Shown in pieces: positions 33,855 to 43,419 of a stretch of DNA of 64,000 nt. How positions within the stretch are numbered: the first letter of the stretch is position 1; every line of letters begins with the position of its first letter. A model generated the notes under the pieces. The model did no database searches, was not told the DNA's origin, and was given only the letters and a program-made list of their open reading frames with translations. The DNA is taken from contig NZ_VIRM01000007.1 of assembly GCF_006874475.1 (NCBI RefSeq), positions 145,271-209,270 on the forward strand. The letters are read 5' to 3'. This DNA comes from Microbispora hainanensis. GTDB taxonomy: Bacteria > Actinomycetota > Actinomycetes > Streptosporangiales > Streptosporangiaceae. Both the position numbers and the translations under genes were made by a program.

Positions 33855-34674
33855 GAGTGATCTTCCTCCTGCGCGGGCCGCCCCTGCCCGCCGCGGAGCG
33901 GTCGAGGGAGCGGGCGAGCGCGGACAGCGACGCGTTGACCACGAGGTAGACCAGCGCGACGACGATGTACGTCTGGATGAGCAGGCCGTTGTAGTTGGCC
34001 AGGACCTTGCCGCTGTAGAGCAGCTCGGCGTAGCTGACGACGAACCCGAGCGAGGTGTCCTTCAGCAGGCCGACCGACTGGCTGACGAGCGAAGGGAGCA
34101 CGCGGCGGGCCGCCTGCGGCAGCACGACCAGCCGCATCGACTGCCCCTGAGTGAGCCCGAGGGCGAGGGCGGCCTCCCCCTGGCCCCGTTCCACGGACAT
34201 GATCCCGGCCCGGAAGACCTCGGCGAACAGCGCCGCGTTCGACACGGAGAGCGGCACCACGAGCTTCCAGAACAACGGCAGGTCGAGGCCGTATCTCGGC
34301 AGCGCGAACAGCACGAGGTAGACCAGCAGCAGCGCCGGGATGGTCCGCACCGCCTCGACGTACGCGGCGGACGGCAGGCGGATCGCCCGGCGCCGCGACA
34401 GCCGCCCGAGCGCGAGCGCGATCCCGGCCGCCATCGAGAGCGCGGCGGCCACGACGGCGGCCAGCGCCGTGGACCACAGCCCGCCGAGCAGGTAGCGCCA
34501 CATCGGCCAGGTCGCATACGGCTGCCAGCGCTCGGCGGCGAGCTGCCCGTTGGCGGCGAACTGGCGCAGGGCCAGGGCCAGCAGGGCGAGCAGCACCAGC
34601 ACGCCCGCGATGGTGGCGAGGCGGATGCGGCGGCGGGCGCGCGGGCCCGGCTCGTCGAACAGCAGGTTGCTCAT
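33841..34674 (-). CDS. Amino-acid ABC transporter permease (GluD-like)
   Basis: A 277-residue permease of the His/Glu/Gln class with a cytoplasmic N-terminus, an extra N-terminal membrane segment and five more. The EAA loop is visible (GQGEAALALGLTQGQSMRLVVLPQA). It pairs with the permease encoded just upstream to form a heterodimer. ATG 34674 overlaps that gene's stop (ATGA). The Arg/Lys-rich C-terminus is typical of GluD proteins in corynebacteria-like transporters. Confidence 0.92.
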   Translation of the reverse strand: MSNLLFDEPGPRARRRIRLATIAGVLVLLALLALALRQFAANGQLAAERWQPYATWPMWRYLLGGLWSTALAAVVAAALSMAAGIALALGRLSRRRAIRLPSAAYVEAVRTIPALLLVYLVLFALPRYGLDLPLFWKLVVPLSVSNAALFAEVFRAGIMSVERGQGEAALALGLTQGQSMRLVVLPQAARRVLPSLVSQSVGLLKDTSLGFVVSYAELLYSGKVLANYNGLLIQTYIVVALVYLVVNASLSALARSLDRSAAGRGGPRRRKITRVPR

Positions 34675-35315
34675 CGCGCCACCGCCAGCCGCCGTTCGAG
34701 CCGCCCGGTCACGAACCCGGCGCAGGCGGCGATCGCGGCGTAGGCCAGGCCCGCCCCCACGAAGATCGGGATGGGCTGCGCCTCCAGCAGGTTCACCCGG
34801 TTGGCGGCGGCGGTCAGCTCGACCACTCCGACGGCCGCCGCGAGCGAGGTGTTCATCGTGAGCGCGATGAAGATGTTGCCGATCGGCTGCACGACGGTCC
34901 GCAGCGCCTGGGGCAGCACGACGTGGCGCAGCGACTGGCCGAACGTCAGCCCCAGGGCGCGGGCCGCCTCGCCCTGACCGGCGGAGATCGCGTTGACGCC
35001 GGAACGGAGGGCCTCGGCGATGTAGGCGCCCTCGTACAGCGCGATCACCACGATGGCCGTGGTGGTCAGGCCGGCCTTGAGCCCGATCTCGGGCAGGCCG
35101 AAGACCGCGAGCACGAGCAGCACGAGCAGCGGGAGGTTCTGCAGGGTCTCGACGTAGACCGTCGCGACCGCGCGCAGCACCGGGACCGGCCCGACCCGCA
35201 TCGCCACGATCACGAGCCCCACGACCGCGGCGCCGGCGAAGGACGCCGCGGTCATCTGGAGGGTCACGACCAGCCCCTGCCAGAACTCGGGCAGGTGATC
35301 AAGCAGTGCCGACAT
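34671..35315 (-). CDS. Amino-acid ABC transporter permease (GluC-like)
   Basis: A 214-residue permease of the polar amino-acid class, five membrane segments, EAA loop GQGEAARALGLTFGQSLRHV. ATG 35315 shares one base with the stop of the binding-protein gene (TGATG), so translation is coupled. With the following permease it forms the channel of the asparagine/glutamate-type importer. Confidence 0.92.
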   Translation of the reverse strand: MSALLDHLPEFWQGLVVTLQMTAASFAGAAVVGLVIVAMRVGPVPVLRAVATVYVETLQNLPLLVLLVLAVFGLPEIGLKAGLTTTAIVVIALYEGAYIAEALRSGVNAISAGQGEAARALGLTFGQSLRHVVLPQALRTVVQPIGNIFIALTMNTSLAAAVGVVELTAAANRVNLLEAQPIPIFVGAGLAYAAIAACAGFVTGRLERRLAVAR

Positions 35316-36244
35316 CAGGAACCCGGCACCGAGCCGATCTCGGGCGGCGTGGGGGCCTCACCCTGCACGACCGTGCCGAGGGAGTTCTTCCAGATGTCCT
35401 GCCAGACGCCGTTGGCCTGGATCTTCTTCAGCCAGTCGTTGACGAACGACTTGAACTGGTCGTCGCCGTGCTTGAGCCCGATGCCGTACGGGTCCTCGGT
35501 GAACGGCTTGGTCACGATCTCCAGCTCGGGGTCCTTCTTGGCGTCGGCGACCAGCAGCGTCTCGTCCTGCACGTAGGCCACGCCGCGGTCCTGCTTGAGC
35601 GCCTGGACGCACTCGGGGTCGCCGCCGAAGGTGATGATCTTCGCCTGCGGCGCGAGCTTCTTGATCTCCGGGATCGCGGGGGTGTTGGCCCCGGCGATGA
35701 CGGTCTTGCCGTTCAGGTCCTGCGGCGAGGAGATCCCCGTCGTGCCCTTCTTGACCGCGATGGACAGGCCCGAGGAGTAGTAGGGCCCGGCGAAGGCGAC
35801 CTGCTCGGCCCGCTCCGGCGTGATCGTGTAGGTCTGGAAGACGACGTCGACGGTGCCGTTGCTGAGCAGCGCCTCGCGGGTCTCGGACGCCGAGTTGACG
35901 ATCTTCACCTTGGGCTGCCCGATGATGTACTTGGCCAGCGCCTTGCCGAGGTCGGCGTCGAAGCCCTCCACCTCGCCGGTGGCCGGGTTCTGCTGGGACA
36001 GCAGCGGCGCGTCGAGAGAGCCGCCGACGATGAGCTCGCCGCGCTGCTTGATCTTCTCCATCGTCGAGCCGGGCAGGATGTCCGCGGCGGCGGCCACCGG
36101 AGCCTTGGCGAGCACACCGCTCCCGCCGCCCTCGCTCGGGGCCGCGCCCGGCACGGCGGAGCTCGCCGAGTCCGTCCCGGCACAGGCCGTCAGGCCGGCC
36201 ATCGCCACGGCGGCGACAGCGGCCACCCGCTTAATGGACACCAT
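35315..36244 (-). CDS. Amino-acid ABC transporter substrate-binding lipoprotein
   Basis: A 309-residue lipoprotein with lipobox LTAC, a Ser/Gly-rich linker, and a type II polar amino-acid binding fold (GFDADLGKALAKYIIGQPK, VDVVFQTYTITPERAEQVAFAGPYY). The motif TPERAEQVAFAGPYY is the usual signature of Glu/Gln/Asp/Asn-binding members. It captures the substrate for the two permeases and the ATPase of the same operon. The operon's asparaginase argues for asparagine, though the sequence itself fits glutamate equally well. Confidence 0.93.
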   Translation of the reverse strand: MVSIKRVAAVAAVAMAGLTACAGTDSASSAVPGAAPSEGGGSGVLAKAPVAAAADILPGSTMEKIKQRGELIVGGSLDAPLLSQQNPATGEVEGFDADLGKALAKYIIGQPKVKIVNSASETREALLSNGTVDVVFQTYTITPERAEQVAFAGPYYSSGLSIAVKKGTTGISSPQDLNGKTVIAGANTPAIPEIKKLAPQAKIITFGGDPECVQALKQDRGVAYVQDETLLVADAKKDPELEIVTKPFTEDPYGIGLKHGDDQFKSFVNDWLKKIQANGVWQDIWKNSLGTVVQGEAPTPPEIGSVPGS

Positions 36245-36266
36245 CGGGGTCCACCATCCTTTGCGA

Positions 36267-37001
36267 TCAGTGCGTGAGTACCTTGGCCAGGAAGTCCCTG
36301 GCCCGATCGGTCCGAGGGGAGTCGAAGAAGGCGTTTGGCTCCCCCGTCTCGACGATCCGGCCGCCGTCCATGAACACCACGCGGTCGGCCGCGCGGCGCG
36401 CGAAGCCCATCTCGTGGGTGACGACGACCATGGTCATGCCGTCGGCGGCCAGGCCCGTCATCACGTCGAGGACCTCGCCGACCATCTCCGGGTCGAGCGC
36501 CGAGGTGGGCTCGTCGAAGAGCATGACCTTCGGCCGCATGGCCAGCGCGCGGGCGATGGCCGCGCGCTGCTGCTGGCCGCCCGACAGCCGGGCGGGCTGC
36601 TTGCCCGCCTGCTCGGCGATGCCCACCCTGGCCAGCAGCTCGTGGGCGGTCCGCTCGGCCTCGGCGCGGCTCACGCCGCGCACCTTCATCGGCGCGAGCA
36701 TCACGTTCTCCAGCACGGTCTTGTGCTGGAAGAGGTTGAAGTTCTGGAACACCATCCCCACGTCGGCCCGCAGCCGGGCCAGCGCGCGGCCCTCCGCGGG
36801 CACGGGGACACCGTCCACGAGGACCTCCCCCGAGTCGGCCGCCTCCAGCCGGTTGAGGCACCGGCACAGCGTCGACTTGCCGGACCCGGAGGGACCGATC
36901 ACCACCACGACCTCGCCGCGCGCCACGTCGAGATCGACGTCGTGCAGCACGTGGTGGTCACCGAACCACTTGTTGAGGCCTCGTACCCGAATCATCGCCA
37001 T
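36267..37001 (-). CDS. Amino-acid ABC transporter ATPase (GluA-like)
   Basis: A 244-residue ATPase: Walker [11 protein letters not shown]-loop [12 protein letters not shown], signature LSGGQQQR, Walker [16 protein letters not shown]-loop VVTHEMGFA. It is the first gene of the operon ATPase, binding protein, two permeases, asparaginase, cutC, esterase. Two starts are possible: ATG 37001, very close to AAGGAAG, or ATG 36995 two codons later, which has better spacing to it. The divergent ROK gene is 99 bases away. Confidence 0.95.
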   Translation of the reverse strand: MAMIRVRGLNKWFGDHHVLHDVDLDVARGEVVVVIGPSGSGKSTLCRCLNRLEAADSGEVLVDGVPVPAEGRALARLRADVGMVFQNFNLFQHKTVLENVMLAPMKVRGVSRAEAERTAHELLARVGIAEQAGKQPARLSGGQQQRAAIARALAMRPKVMLFDEPTSALDPEMVGEVLDVMTGLAADGMTMVVVTHEMGFARRAADRVVFMDGGRIVETGEPNAFFDSPRTDRARDFLAKVLTH

Positions 37002-37005
37002 CTTC

Positions 37006-37019
37006 CTTCGAAATCGAAG
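37006..37019. promoter_or_regulatory. Palindrome between amino-acid ABC operon and ROK gene, candidate operator
   Basis: CTTCGA and TCGAAG flank a 2-base centre; weaker symmetry extends outward to CGCCAT (36996-37001) and ATGGCG (37022-37027). The palindrome overlaps the ribosome-binding region of the ATPase gene and lies within the 99-base divergent space, so it could be bound by the ROK regulator or form an RNA hairpin over the start. Confidence 0.45.
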
Positions 37020-37100
37020 TTATGGCGGACCGTAATGGATGATTCTGGTGCAAGTCAACGCGTTGGCGGACAAAGTCACACCGTGGTATCTCTTACCTCC

Positions 37101-38243
37101 ATGCCAGGTAAAGAGAGGTTGCCGGTGCGGGGGGCGCAGGGCGACCTCCTGCGCCTCGTCGCCGCCGGCCACGCCGAGTCGCGGGCGGAACTCGCCCGCC
37201 TGTCCGGCCTGGCGGCCTCCAGCGTCTCGCTGCGCGTCGAAGAGCTGATCGGCAGCGGGCTGCTGGTGGAGGAGGGCGCGGGCACCTCCCGCGGCGGCCG
37301 GCGGCCACGCCGGCTGCGGCTCAGCCCCAGCGCGGGACTGCTCGCGGTCGCCGATCTGGGCGCCCACCACGCGCGCCTCGGCCTCCTCGACCTCAGCGGC
37401 ACCCCGCTGGTGGTCGAGGAGCGCCCCTGCGAGATCGCGGACGGCCCCGAGGCGACCATCGACTGGATGGCCGCCGCGTTCGAGGACCTGCTGGCCGCGC
37501 ACGGCCCGCCCGGGGTCCCGCTGCGCGGGGTCGGCACGGGCATCCCCGGTCCCGTGGACCCGGCGACCGGCCGGGTCGTCGCGCCCTCGCGCATGCCCGG
37601 CTGGAACAACTTCCCCGTCGCGGAGCGCCTCGGCGCGCACTTCGACCTGCCGGTGCTCGTGGAGAACGACGCCAACCTCATGGCGGCCGGCGAGGCCAGG
37701 GCGTGGCCGAAGTGCGAGACGCTGATGGTGCTCAAGACCGGCAGCGGCATCGGCTGCGGCGTGATCGTGAACGGCGCGCTCCACCGGGGGCGGGGCGCGG
37801 CCGGCGATATCAGCCACGTGCGGGTCAGGAGCGACTCCTCTGTCACCTGCTCCTGCGGGCACGACGACTGCCTTGAGGCCTACGCCAGCGGCGCGGCGCT
37901 CATGAGCGTGCTCAACGAGCAGGGCATCGAGGTGCGGCGGCCGGCCGACGTCGTCGCGCTGGTCGAGGACGGGGTGCCCGAGGCCACCGCCCTCGTCCGC
38001 AACGCCGGCCGGCTCATCGGCGAGGTGCTCACCGTGCTGGTCAACTTCATCAACCCCGACGCGATCGTCGTCGGCGGCAGCCTGTCGCCGGCCGAGCCGC
38101 TGATCGCGTCGATCCGCGCGGCCGTCTACGAACGGTGCCTGCCGCTGGCCACCCGCGACCTGGAGATCTCCACCACGCGGTCGGGGCCCGACGCCGCCCT
38201 GCTCGGCGCCGGATCCCTGCTGCTCGACGCCGTGCTCGCCTGA
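37101..38243 (+). CDS. ROK-family transcriptional regulator beside an amino-acid ABC operon
   Basis: A 380-residue regulator with an N-terminal helix-turn-helix (SRAELARLSGLAASSVSLRV) and a ROK domain with zinc motif CSCGHDDCLE. The catalytic ExGH is DISH, so kinase activity is unlikely. Two starts are possible: ATG 37101 without a ribosome-binding site (a TTGGCG/TATCTC pair upstream would make it nearly leaderless), or GTG 37125 with AGAGAGG six bases before it. ROK regulators normally sense sugars; its partner here is an asparagine-type importer, or else the HAD phosphatase gene 28 bases downstream is its target. Confidence 0.88.
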   Translation: MPGKERLPVRGAQGDLLRLVAAGHAESRAELARLSGLAASSVSLRVEELIGSGLLVEEGAGTSRGGRRPRRLRLSPSAGLLAVADLGAHHARLGLLDLSGTPLVVEERPCEIADGPEATIDWMAAAFEDLLAAHGPPGVPLRGVGTGIPGPVDPATGRVVAPSRMPGWNNFPVAERLGAHFDLPVLVENDANLMAAGEARAWPKCETLMVLKTGSGIGCGVIVNGALHRGRGAAGDISHVRVRSDSSVTCSCGHDDCLEAYASGAALMSVLNEQGIEVRRPADVVALVEDGVPEATALVRNAGRLIGEVLTVLVNFINPDAIVVGGSLSPAEPLIASIRAAVYERCLPLATRDLEISTTRSGPDAALLGAGSLLLDAVLA

Positions 38244-38270
38244 CCACCGACCCCGAACGGACGACCGTAC

Positions 38271-38948
38271 GTGACCCGATACTGCCTCTTCGACCTCGAC
38301 GGCACCCTGACCGACCCCGAGACCGGCATCGTCGCCTCGCTGCGGCACGCCCTTTCCGTGGTCGGGGTTCCGGAGGTGGAGCACGAGCGGCTCCGCGCCA
38401 TGATCGGCCCTCCCCTTCAGGACGGCTTCCTCCTGCTCGGCGTGCCGCCGGAGCGTGTCGACGACGCGGTGCGCGCCTACCGGGAGCGCTACGCCGACGG
38501 GATGTACGAGAACGAGGTCATCGAGGGAATCCCCGCCGTGCTGGAGACGCTCGTCGCCGGCGGCTGGACCCTGGCGGTGGCGACGTCGAAGCCGGCCGTC
38601 TACGCGGAGAAGATCCTCGTGCACTTCGGGCTCGACGGCTTCTTCACGTACGTCGCCGGGGCGACGCTCGACGGGTCACGGCGGCACAAGGCCGACGTCA
38701 TCCGGCACGCGCTCGACGTCCTCGGCGCCCCGCCCGAGGCCGCCGTCATGATCGGCGACCGCAGGGAGGACGTCGCCGGCGCGGCCGCCTGCCGGGTGCG
38801 GAGCGTCGCCGTGACCTGGGGGTTCGGTCAGGCGGCCGAGTTCGCCGATCCCGGCCTCATCGCCGTGGTGGACACACCCCAACGCCTCCTCGACGTGCTC
38901 TCCCAAACGGCGGACACCCCTGGAACGGAGACGCCCAGCGGGTCGTAA
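38271..38948 (+). CDS. HAD-family phosphatase, phosphoglycolate-phosphatase-like
   Basis: A 225-residue hydrolase: motif I DLDGT (Asp8, Asp10), motif II Thr/Ser in VATSK, motif III Lys in the RRHKAD segment, motif IV GDRREDVAGA. The cap insertion after motif I puts it in subfamily I with Gph and beta-phosphoglucomutase relatives. It removes phosphate from a small cytoplasmic metabolite. The GTG 38271 start lies 28 bases after the ROK regulator and is likely co-transcribed with it. The substrate is unknown. Confidence 0.88.
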   Translation: MTRYCLFDLDGTLTDPETGIVASLRHALSVVGVPEVEHERLRAMIGPPLQDGFLLLGVPPERVDDAVRAYRERYADGMYENEVIEGIPAVLETLVAGGWTLAVATSKPAVYAEKILVHFGLDGFFTYVAGATLDGSRRHKADVIRHALDVLGAPPEAAVMIGDRREDVAGAAACRVRSVAVTWGFGQAAEFADPGLIAVVDTPQRLLDVLSQTADTPGTETPSGS

Positions 38949-39020
38949 TGCACGAATCCGCCGGCCTACGAGGCGATATCGTCTTGACGTGATCGCGATG
39001 GATATGACTACATCACTGTC

Positions 39021-40775
39021 GTGATCATCGCTTTCTCTCGGAAACGTCCTAGTCGTTCCAGCAGATCCGAATCAGGAAGTCGTGAGCGCTCGTCGCCCCG
39101 CGAAGAGGGCGGCAGATTCCATAAGTCGTCAATCACCCGGCTGCTGGCCTGCCTCGCAACCGCTTTGGCGGTGACAGCCGGCCTTTTTGTCGTGCAAGCA
39201 CCGGCCGCCTCGGCCGCCGACATCACGACCGACCTGGGCATCACGAGCGGCGGTGACGTGGTCGCGGGCGGAGGAAAGGCCTTCATCGCCGGGGGCGACC
39301 GAATTCTTGTCGTCAACGCCAACGGCACGCCCAACGCCACCATCGCCGGGCTGTCCGGTGCGCTGGGCCTTGCCATCGCGCCGAACGGCACACGGCTGTA
39401 TGCGGCGCTACGCGATTCGAACGAGGTTGCCGTGATCGACACCGCGAGCCTCGAAATCATCCGGCTCATCAGCCTGGCCGAATACCCATGCCCGACCAAC
39501 TTGGCACTGTCGGGCACACGGCTCTTCGTGGGATATGGGTGCGACCAATGGGATGGCGGTGTCGTCCGCATCGACACGTCGTTCGGACACGGATCACGAC
39601 CGACCCCGGTGACATCAACCTATGCCAGCCCCAAGGTCGCCGCCGCCGGAAACACTCTGGTGGTCGGCGATGCGCTCTCCCCGGCCACGCTGAGCGTGTA
39701 CGACGTGAACGCGTTCCATACCACCCTGCGCGGCATCATCGACGGCCACGACTACCACGCGGGCTTCCTGGGAGACCTCGCCATCACACCGGACGGTTCG
39801 ACCATCATCGCGGCATTCCTCAATTCGGCCGAATACTTCGCCTGGGACACGACCAGTCTGCAAGAGGTCCACGCCTACGGCCCGGATCCGTCCTCCGGCT
39901 ACTACGCGCCGGTCGTCGCGGTCAGCCCGGACGGAACTCGCGTCGCGGGCGGGCGCGGGACCAAGTCAGGTCTGGTCGTGACCGTGTACGACAGCGCGAC
40001 GACGACCCCGGTCTACACCGGCACGCTCACGGACCATGGCGCTTTCATGGACCTGCGGAGTCTCACCTTCTCGAATAACGACCTCTTCGCCCTGTGGAAG
40101 GACCTGGCTACTCACCATCTGCACCTGTGGCGGCTGGAAACCGGCGCGCTCCCGGAGTCCACGCTGACCCTGACGGCTCCGTCCACCGGGACCGGGGCCG
40201 ACGTCCTCACCCTGACCGGCCGGCTCACGATGCCCGACGGGTCGGCTCCGGGTGAGCAGCCAATTGCGGTGACCTGCCACGTGAACGACAGCCCCGGCAC
40301 CACCTTCGAGGTCACGACGGCGGAGGACGGCACGTTCACTTTCAAGGACCGGCCGGGAAGCGCGGGGGTGATCAGATATGACGTGATCTGGAACGGCAGT
40401 CCGACCGTGCACTGGAGCACCGCCTCGGCGACCGTCACCCTGGTCAAGGCGGTGTCGTCGATCACCCTGTCCGCACCGGAGACAGGCACTGTCGGCACAC
40501 AACTCAAGGTCACCGGTACACTTTTGCTGGGCGGTCAGCGCGCGGTTTTCGCCGCCCCGCTGAAGATCTCGCGCAAGGTCACCAACAGCAACGGCACTGT
40601 GGTCACCGCGCTGCCGTCCGCGAACGGAGCCTCCAGGGACGGATCATTCCGTTTCACGGACACACCTCCCGAGGCGGGCGAGTACACCTATCTCGTTCAA
40701 TGGGACGGCAACCAGGCGAGCCTGCCGACCTCGGCCACCTTCGATGTGACAATCGAAGAGGCGGAACAGGGGTGA
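39021..40775 (+). CDS. Secreted YncE-like beta-propeller protein with Ig-like C-terminal domains
   Basis: A 584-residue exported protein. An unusually long basic N-terminus (Arg/Ser-rich, about 35 residues) precedes the signal core (LLACLATALAVTAGLFVVQ, cleavage near ASAA). A seven-bladed propeller follows (about residues 65-370: GALGLAIAPNGTRLYAALRD, VAVSPDGTRVAGGRG), then two Ig-like domains (about 385-475 and 480-580). The codon use has visibly more A/T in third positions than in flanking genes, suggesting acquisition. GTG 39021 sits directly after a possible -10, so the transcript may be leaderless. The function is unknown; surface or matrix binding is likely. Confidence 0.8.
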   Translation: MIIAFSRKRPSRSSRSESGSRERSSPREEGGRFHKSSITRLLACLATALAVTAGLFVVQAPAASAADITTDLGITSGGDVVAGGGKAFIAGGDRILVVNANGTPNATIAGLSGALGLAIAPNGTRLYAALRDSNEVAVIDTASLEIIRLISLAEYPCPTNLALSGTRLFVGYGCDQWDGGVVRIDTSFGHGSRPTPVTSTYASPKVAAAGNTLVVGDALSPATLSVYDVNAFHTTLRGIIDGHDYHAGFLGDLAITPDGSTIIAAFLNSAEYFAWDTTSLQEVHAYGPDPSSGYYAPVVAVSPDGTRVAGGRGTKSGLVVTVYDSATTTPVYTGTLTDHGAFMDLRSLTFSNNDLFALWKDLATHHLHLWRLETGALPESTLTLTAPSTGTGADVLTLTGRLTMPDGSAPGEQPIAVTCHVNDSPGTTFEVTTAEDGTFTFKDRPGSAGVIRYDVIWNGSPTVHWSTASATVTLVKAVSSITLSAPETGTVGTQLKVTGTLLLGGQRAVFAAPLKISRKVTNSNGTVVTALPSANGASRDGSFRFTDTPPEAGEYTYLVQWDGNQASLPTSATFDVTIEEAEQG

Positions 40776-40801
40776 CGTGCTCTGAACTGCCCTAACGGTG
40801 C

Positions 40802-40843
40802 GCGGCGGCCTCGGCCGGCCCGAAGACAGGCCGATGCCGCCGC
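40802..40843. terminator. Hairpin terminator between propeller and ABC genes
   Basis: Arms 40802-40816 (GCGGCGGCCTCGGCC) and 40829-40843 pair with one mismatch around a 12-base loop. Located between two convergent genes. Confidence 0.75.
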
Positions 40844-40873
40844 CTCACATTTCCAGTGCCCCCTCAGGGGGCG

Positions 40874-43414
40874 TCAGGACGTGGCGATCGCGGTGAGCAC
40901 ATCCAGCCTGGCGGCGCGGCGGGCCGGCAACAGCCCGGCCAGCAGGCCGGCGAGGGCGGCCACGGCGACGACGAGCAGGAGCGGACCGACCGGCACTGTG
41001 AGCGTGGTCTCGGTGGTGCGGCCCAGGGCGGTGACCGTGCCCGCGGCGAACGCGACGCCCAGGCCGACCCCGGCCACGATCGCCAGGGCCGCGACGAGGG
41101 CCGCCTCACCGCGGATCATCCGGCGCATCTGGGCACCGGTCATGCCGACCGCCCGCAGCAGCCCGAGCTCCCTGGTCCGCTCGATGATCGACAGGGCCAG
41201 GGTGTTGGTGATGCCCATCAGCGCGATGAGGACGGTGAGCATCAGCAGCACGCTCACCAGGCCCAGGACCTGGTCGATCGTCGCGTTCCGCCCGGCGACG
41301 GCCGCGGCCTGGTCGCGCACCTGCGCGGTCGGGGCGTCGGCCAGGGCCCGTTCGATGGCCTTCTTGGCGTCCGCACCGCTCACTCCGCCGGCCACCTTGA
41401 CGAAGACGCTCGCGTCGACGTCCTCGCGGTAGTTCCGTTCGTAGGTGTCCAGCGAGATGACGTAGCCGGTCGACAGCGCCTGCGCGTCGCGGTCGCGCAG
41501 CAGGCCGACCACCGGGAGACGCTGGACGCCGGTGCGGGAGAACGTCATCGCCAGGGTGTCGCCGACCTTGAGGTTCCGCTCCTTGGCGACGTTCGCCGCC
41601 AGGACGACGCCGCCGCCCGCGACCGCGTCCAGGCGTCCGGCGACCATGTGGAGCGAGGTGACCCGGGGCAGCGTGACCGGGTCGACCGCGGTGAGCGCCT
41701 CGACCGACTGCCCGTCCTTCCAGTGGCCGTAGCGCAGCCGGGAGGCCACGGCGACCTGCGGCAGCTCGCTCACGTGGTGATAGACGTGCACGGGCAGCCC
41801 ACCGAGCATCTCGTTGCGTGCGCTCTCCACCACATAGTCGGCGGTGATCGTCTCGGTGTACGACCGCGCCGTCGACTCCTTGATCGAGGTCCCCAGCACG
41901 GTCGTGAAGCTGACGAGCGCCAGGCCGAAGGCCAGGGCCAGGGCGGTCGCGGAGGTCCGCCGGGGCGACCGCGCGGCCGACTCGCGCGCCAGCCGTCCGG
42001 GGACCCCGGCCACGCCGAGCGGCCTGCCGAGCAGCCGGACCAGGCCCGGGGTGACCGCGGGTCCGAGCAGGGCCAGCCCCACGACGGTGCTCACCGCCGC
42101 CTCGCCGAGCACGACGACCGACCCCGGCCCGGCCAAGACGATCGACAGCCCGGCCGCACCGAGCGCGGTGAGAACCGCGCCGGCGACCGTACGGCCCCAG
42201 CCTGCCCGCCCGGAGAGATGGTCGGCCGACGAGCGCCGCATCGCCTCGACCGGCGCCACCGCGGCCGCGCGGCGAGCCGGCCCGAACGCCGACAGGACCG
42301 TGACACCGACACCGACCACGAACGCGGCGACGAAGGTCCGGGACGTGACGACGAGCCCGCCGTCGGGCAGCGTCATTCCGAAGACGCCGGCGAGGTCGCG
42401 CAGCCCCGCCGCGCAGGCGACGCCGAGACCCGTGCCCGCCGCGGAGGCCGCCAGCCCCACCAGCAGTGCCTCGCCGAGCACCGAGCGCGTGACCTGACCG
42501 CCGGTGGCTCCGGCCGCGCGCAGCACGGCCAGCTCACGTGTGCGCTGGGTGACGACGATCGAGAAGGTGTTGGCGATGAGGAACGCGCCGACGAGCAGGG
42601 CCGCCGCCGCCAGAGCCAGCAGCATCACCTGCAGGGAGGAGATCTGCGTCTTGGCCGCCGCCGCGCTGGCTGCAGCGACGTCCCGGCTGGAGGAGACCTC
42701 GTATCCGGAGCCGAGCGCGGCCGACACCGCGGACCGCAGCCGCCGGACGTCCGTGCCGTCCGCGGCGACGACGGCGACCTCCGAGGAGTTCCCGCCGAGG
42801 GCGAGCAGACGTTGCGCCGCAGGTAGCGTGACCAGGGCGACCGTGGTCTCCGGCAGCCCCTCGCCCGGCCCGAACCCGGCCAGCCCCACCACGCGGAGCC
42901 GTTCCGTACGTTCGGCCCGTACGGTCACCTCGGCGCCGAGGCCGATGCGGTGCCGGCGAGCGGTCGCGGCGTCGATCACGACCTCGCCCTCGGCGACCGG
43001 CGCGCGCCCGGCGCGCAGGGTGAACGGGCCGACCGGCGCGGGCTCCCAGGACAGCAGCAGCGACGGGCCCGCCGGGACGATGGTCTTCCCGCCGACGCCG
43101 ATCAGCCCCTGACCCCGTACAACGGGAGTGGCGGCGGCCACGCCCGGCACCGCGCGCACGCGGTCCACGACCTCGGCGGGCAGCGGGTCGCGCTCGACCT
43201 CCACGCCCATCGCCGAGTCGAACGCGACCGCGTCGCGGACGGTCAGGTCGACCCCAGCGGCGGCCGTACGGAACTGGTCGTCGAGCAGCCGCTGTGAGGT
43301 GTCGGTGAGCACCAGGCTGCCGGTGACGAAGGTGACGCCGAGCAGGACGGCGAGCAGAGTCAGCGCCAGCCGGCCCCGCCGGGCGACGGTGTTGCGGATG
43401 ATCAGGTGCCACAT
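40874..43414 (-). CDS. FtsX/MacB-type ABC transporter permease
   Basis: An 846-residue permease with the duplicated FtsX plan: N-terminal membrane segment (LALTLLAVLLGVTFVTG), large outer MacB-like domain, three segments, a central pair, a second outer domain and three C-terminal segments (ALMGITNTLALSIIERTRELGLLRAVGMTGAQ). Such proteins use ATP hydrolysis in the cytoplasm to drive work outside the membrane, such as export of peptides, lipoproteins or antibiotics. ATG 43414 lies five bases after the stop of the ATPase gene, with GAGGAGAAG upstream. The cargo is unknown. Confidence 0.9.
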   Translation of the reverse strand: MWHLIIRNTVARRGRLALTLLAVLLGVTFVTGSLVLTDTSQRLLDDQFRTAAAGVDLTVRDAVAFDSAMGVEVERDPLPAEVVDRVRAVPGVAAATPVVRGQGLIGVGGKTIVPAGPSLLLSWEPAPVGPFTLRAGRAPVAEGEVVIDAATARRHRIGLGAEVTVRAERTERLRVVGLAGFGPGEGLPETTVALVTLPAAQRLLALGGNSSEVAVVAADGTDVRRLRSAVSAALGSGYEVSSSRDVAAASAAAAKTQISSLQVMLLALAAAALLVGAFLIANTFSIVVTQRTRELAVLRAAGATGGQVTRSVLGEALLVGLAASAAGTGLGVACAAGLRDLAGVFGMTLPDGGLVVTSRTFVAAFVVGVGVTVLSAFGPARRAAAVAPVEAMRRSSADHLSGRAGWGRTVAGAVLTALGAAGLSIVLAGPGSVVVLGEAAVSTVVGLALLGPAVTPGLVRLLGRPLGVAGVPGRLARESAARSPRRTSATALALAFGLALVSFTTVLGTSIKESTARSYTETITADYVVESARNEMLGGLPVHVYHHVSELPQVAVASRLRYGHWKDGQSVEALTAVDPVTLPRVTSLHMVAGRLDAVAGGGVVLAANVAKERNLKVGDTLAMTFSRTGVQRLPVVGLLRDRDAQALSTGYVISLDTYERNYREDVDASVFVKVAGGVSGADAKKAIERALADAPTAQVRDQAAAVAGRNATIDQVLGLVSVLLMLTVLIALMGITNTLALSIIERTRELGLLRAVGMTGAQMRRMIRGEAALVAALAIVAGVGLGVAFAAGTVTALGRTTETTLTVPVGPLLLVVAVAALAGLLAGLLPARRAARLDVLTAIATS

Positions 43415-43419
43415 CGCGG

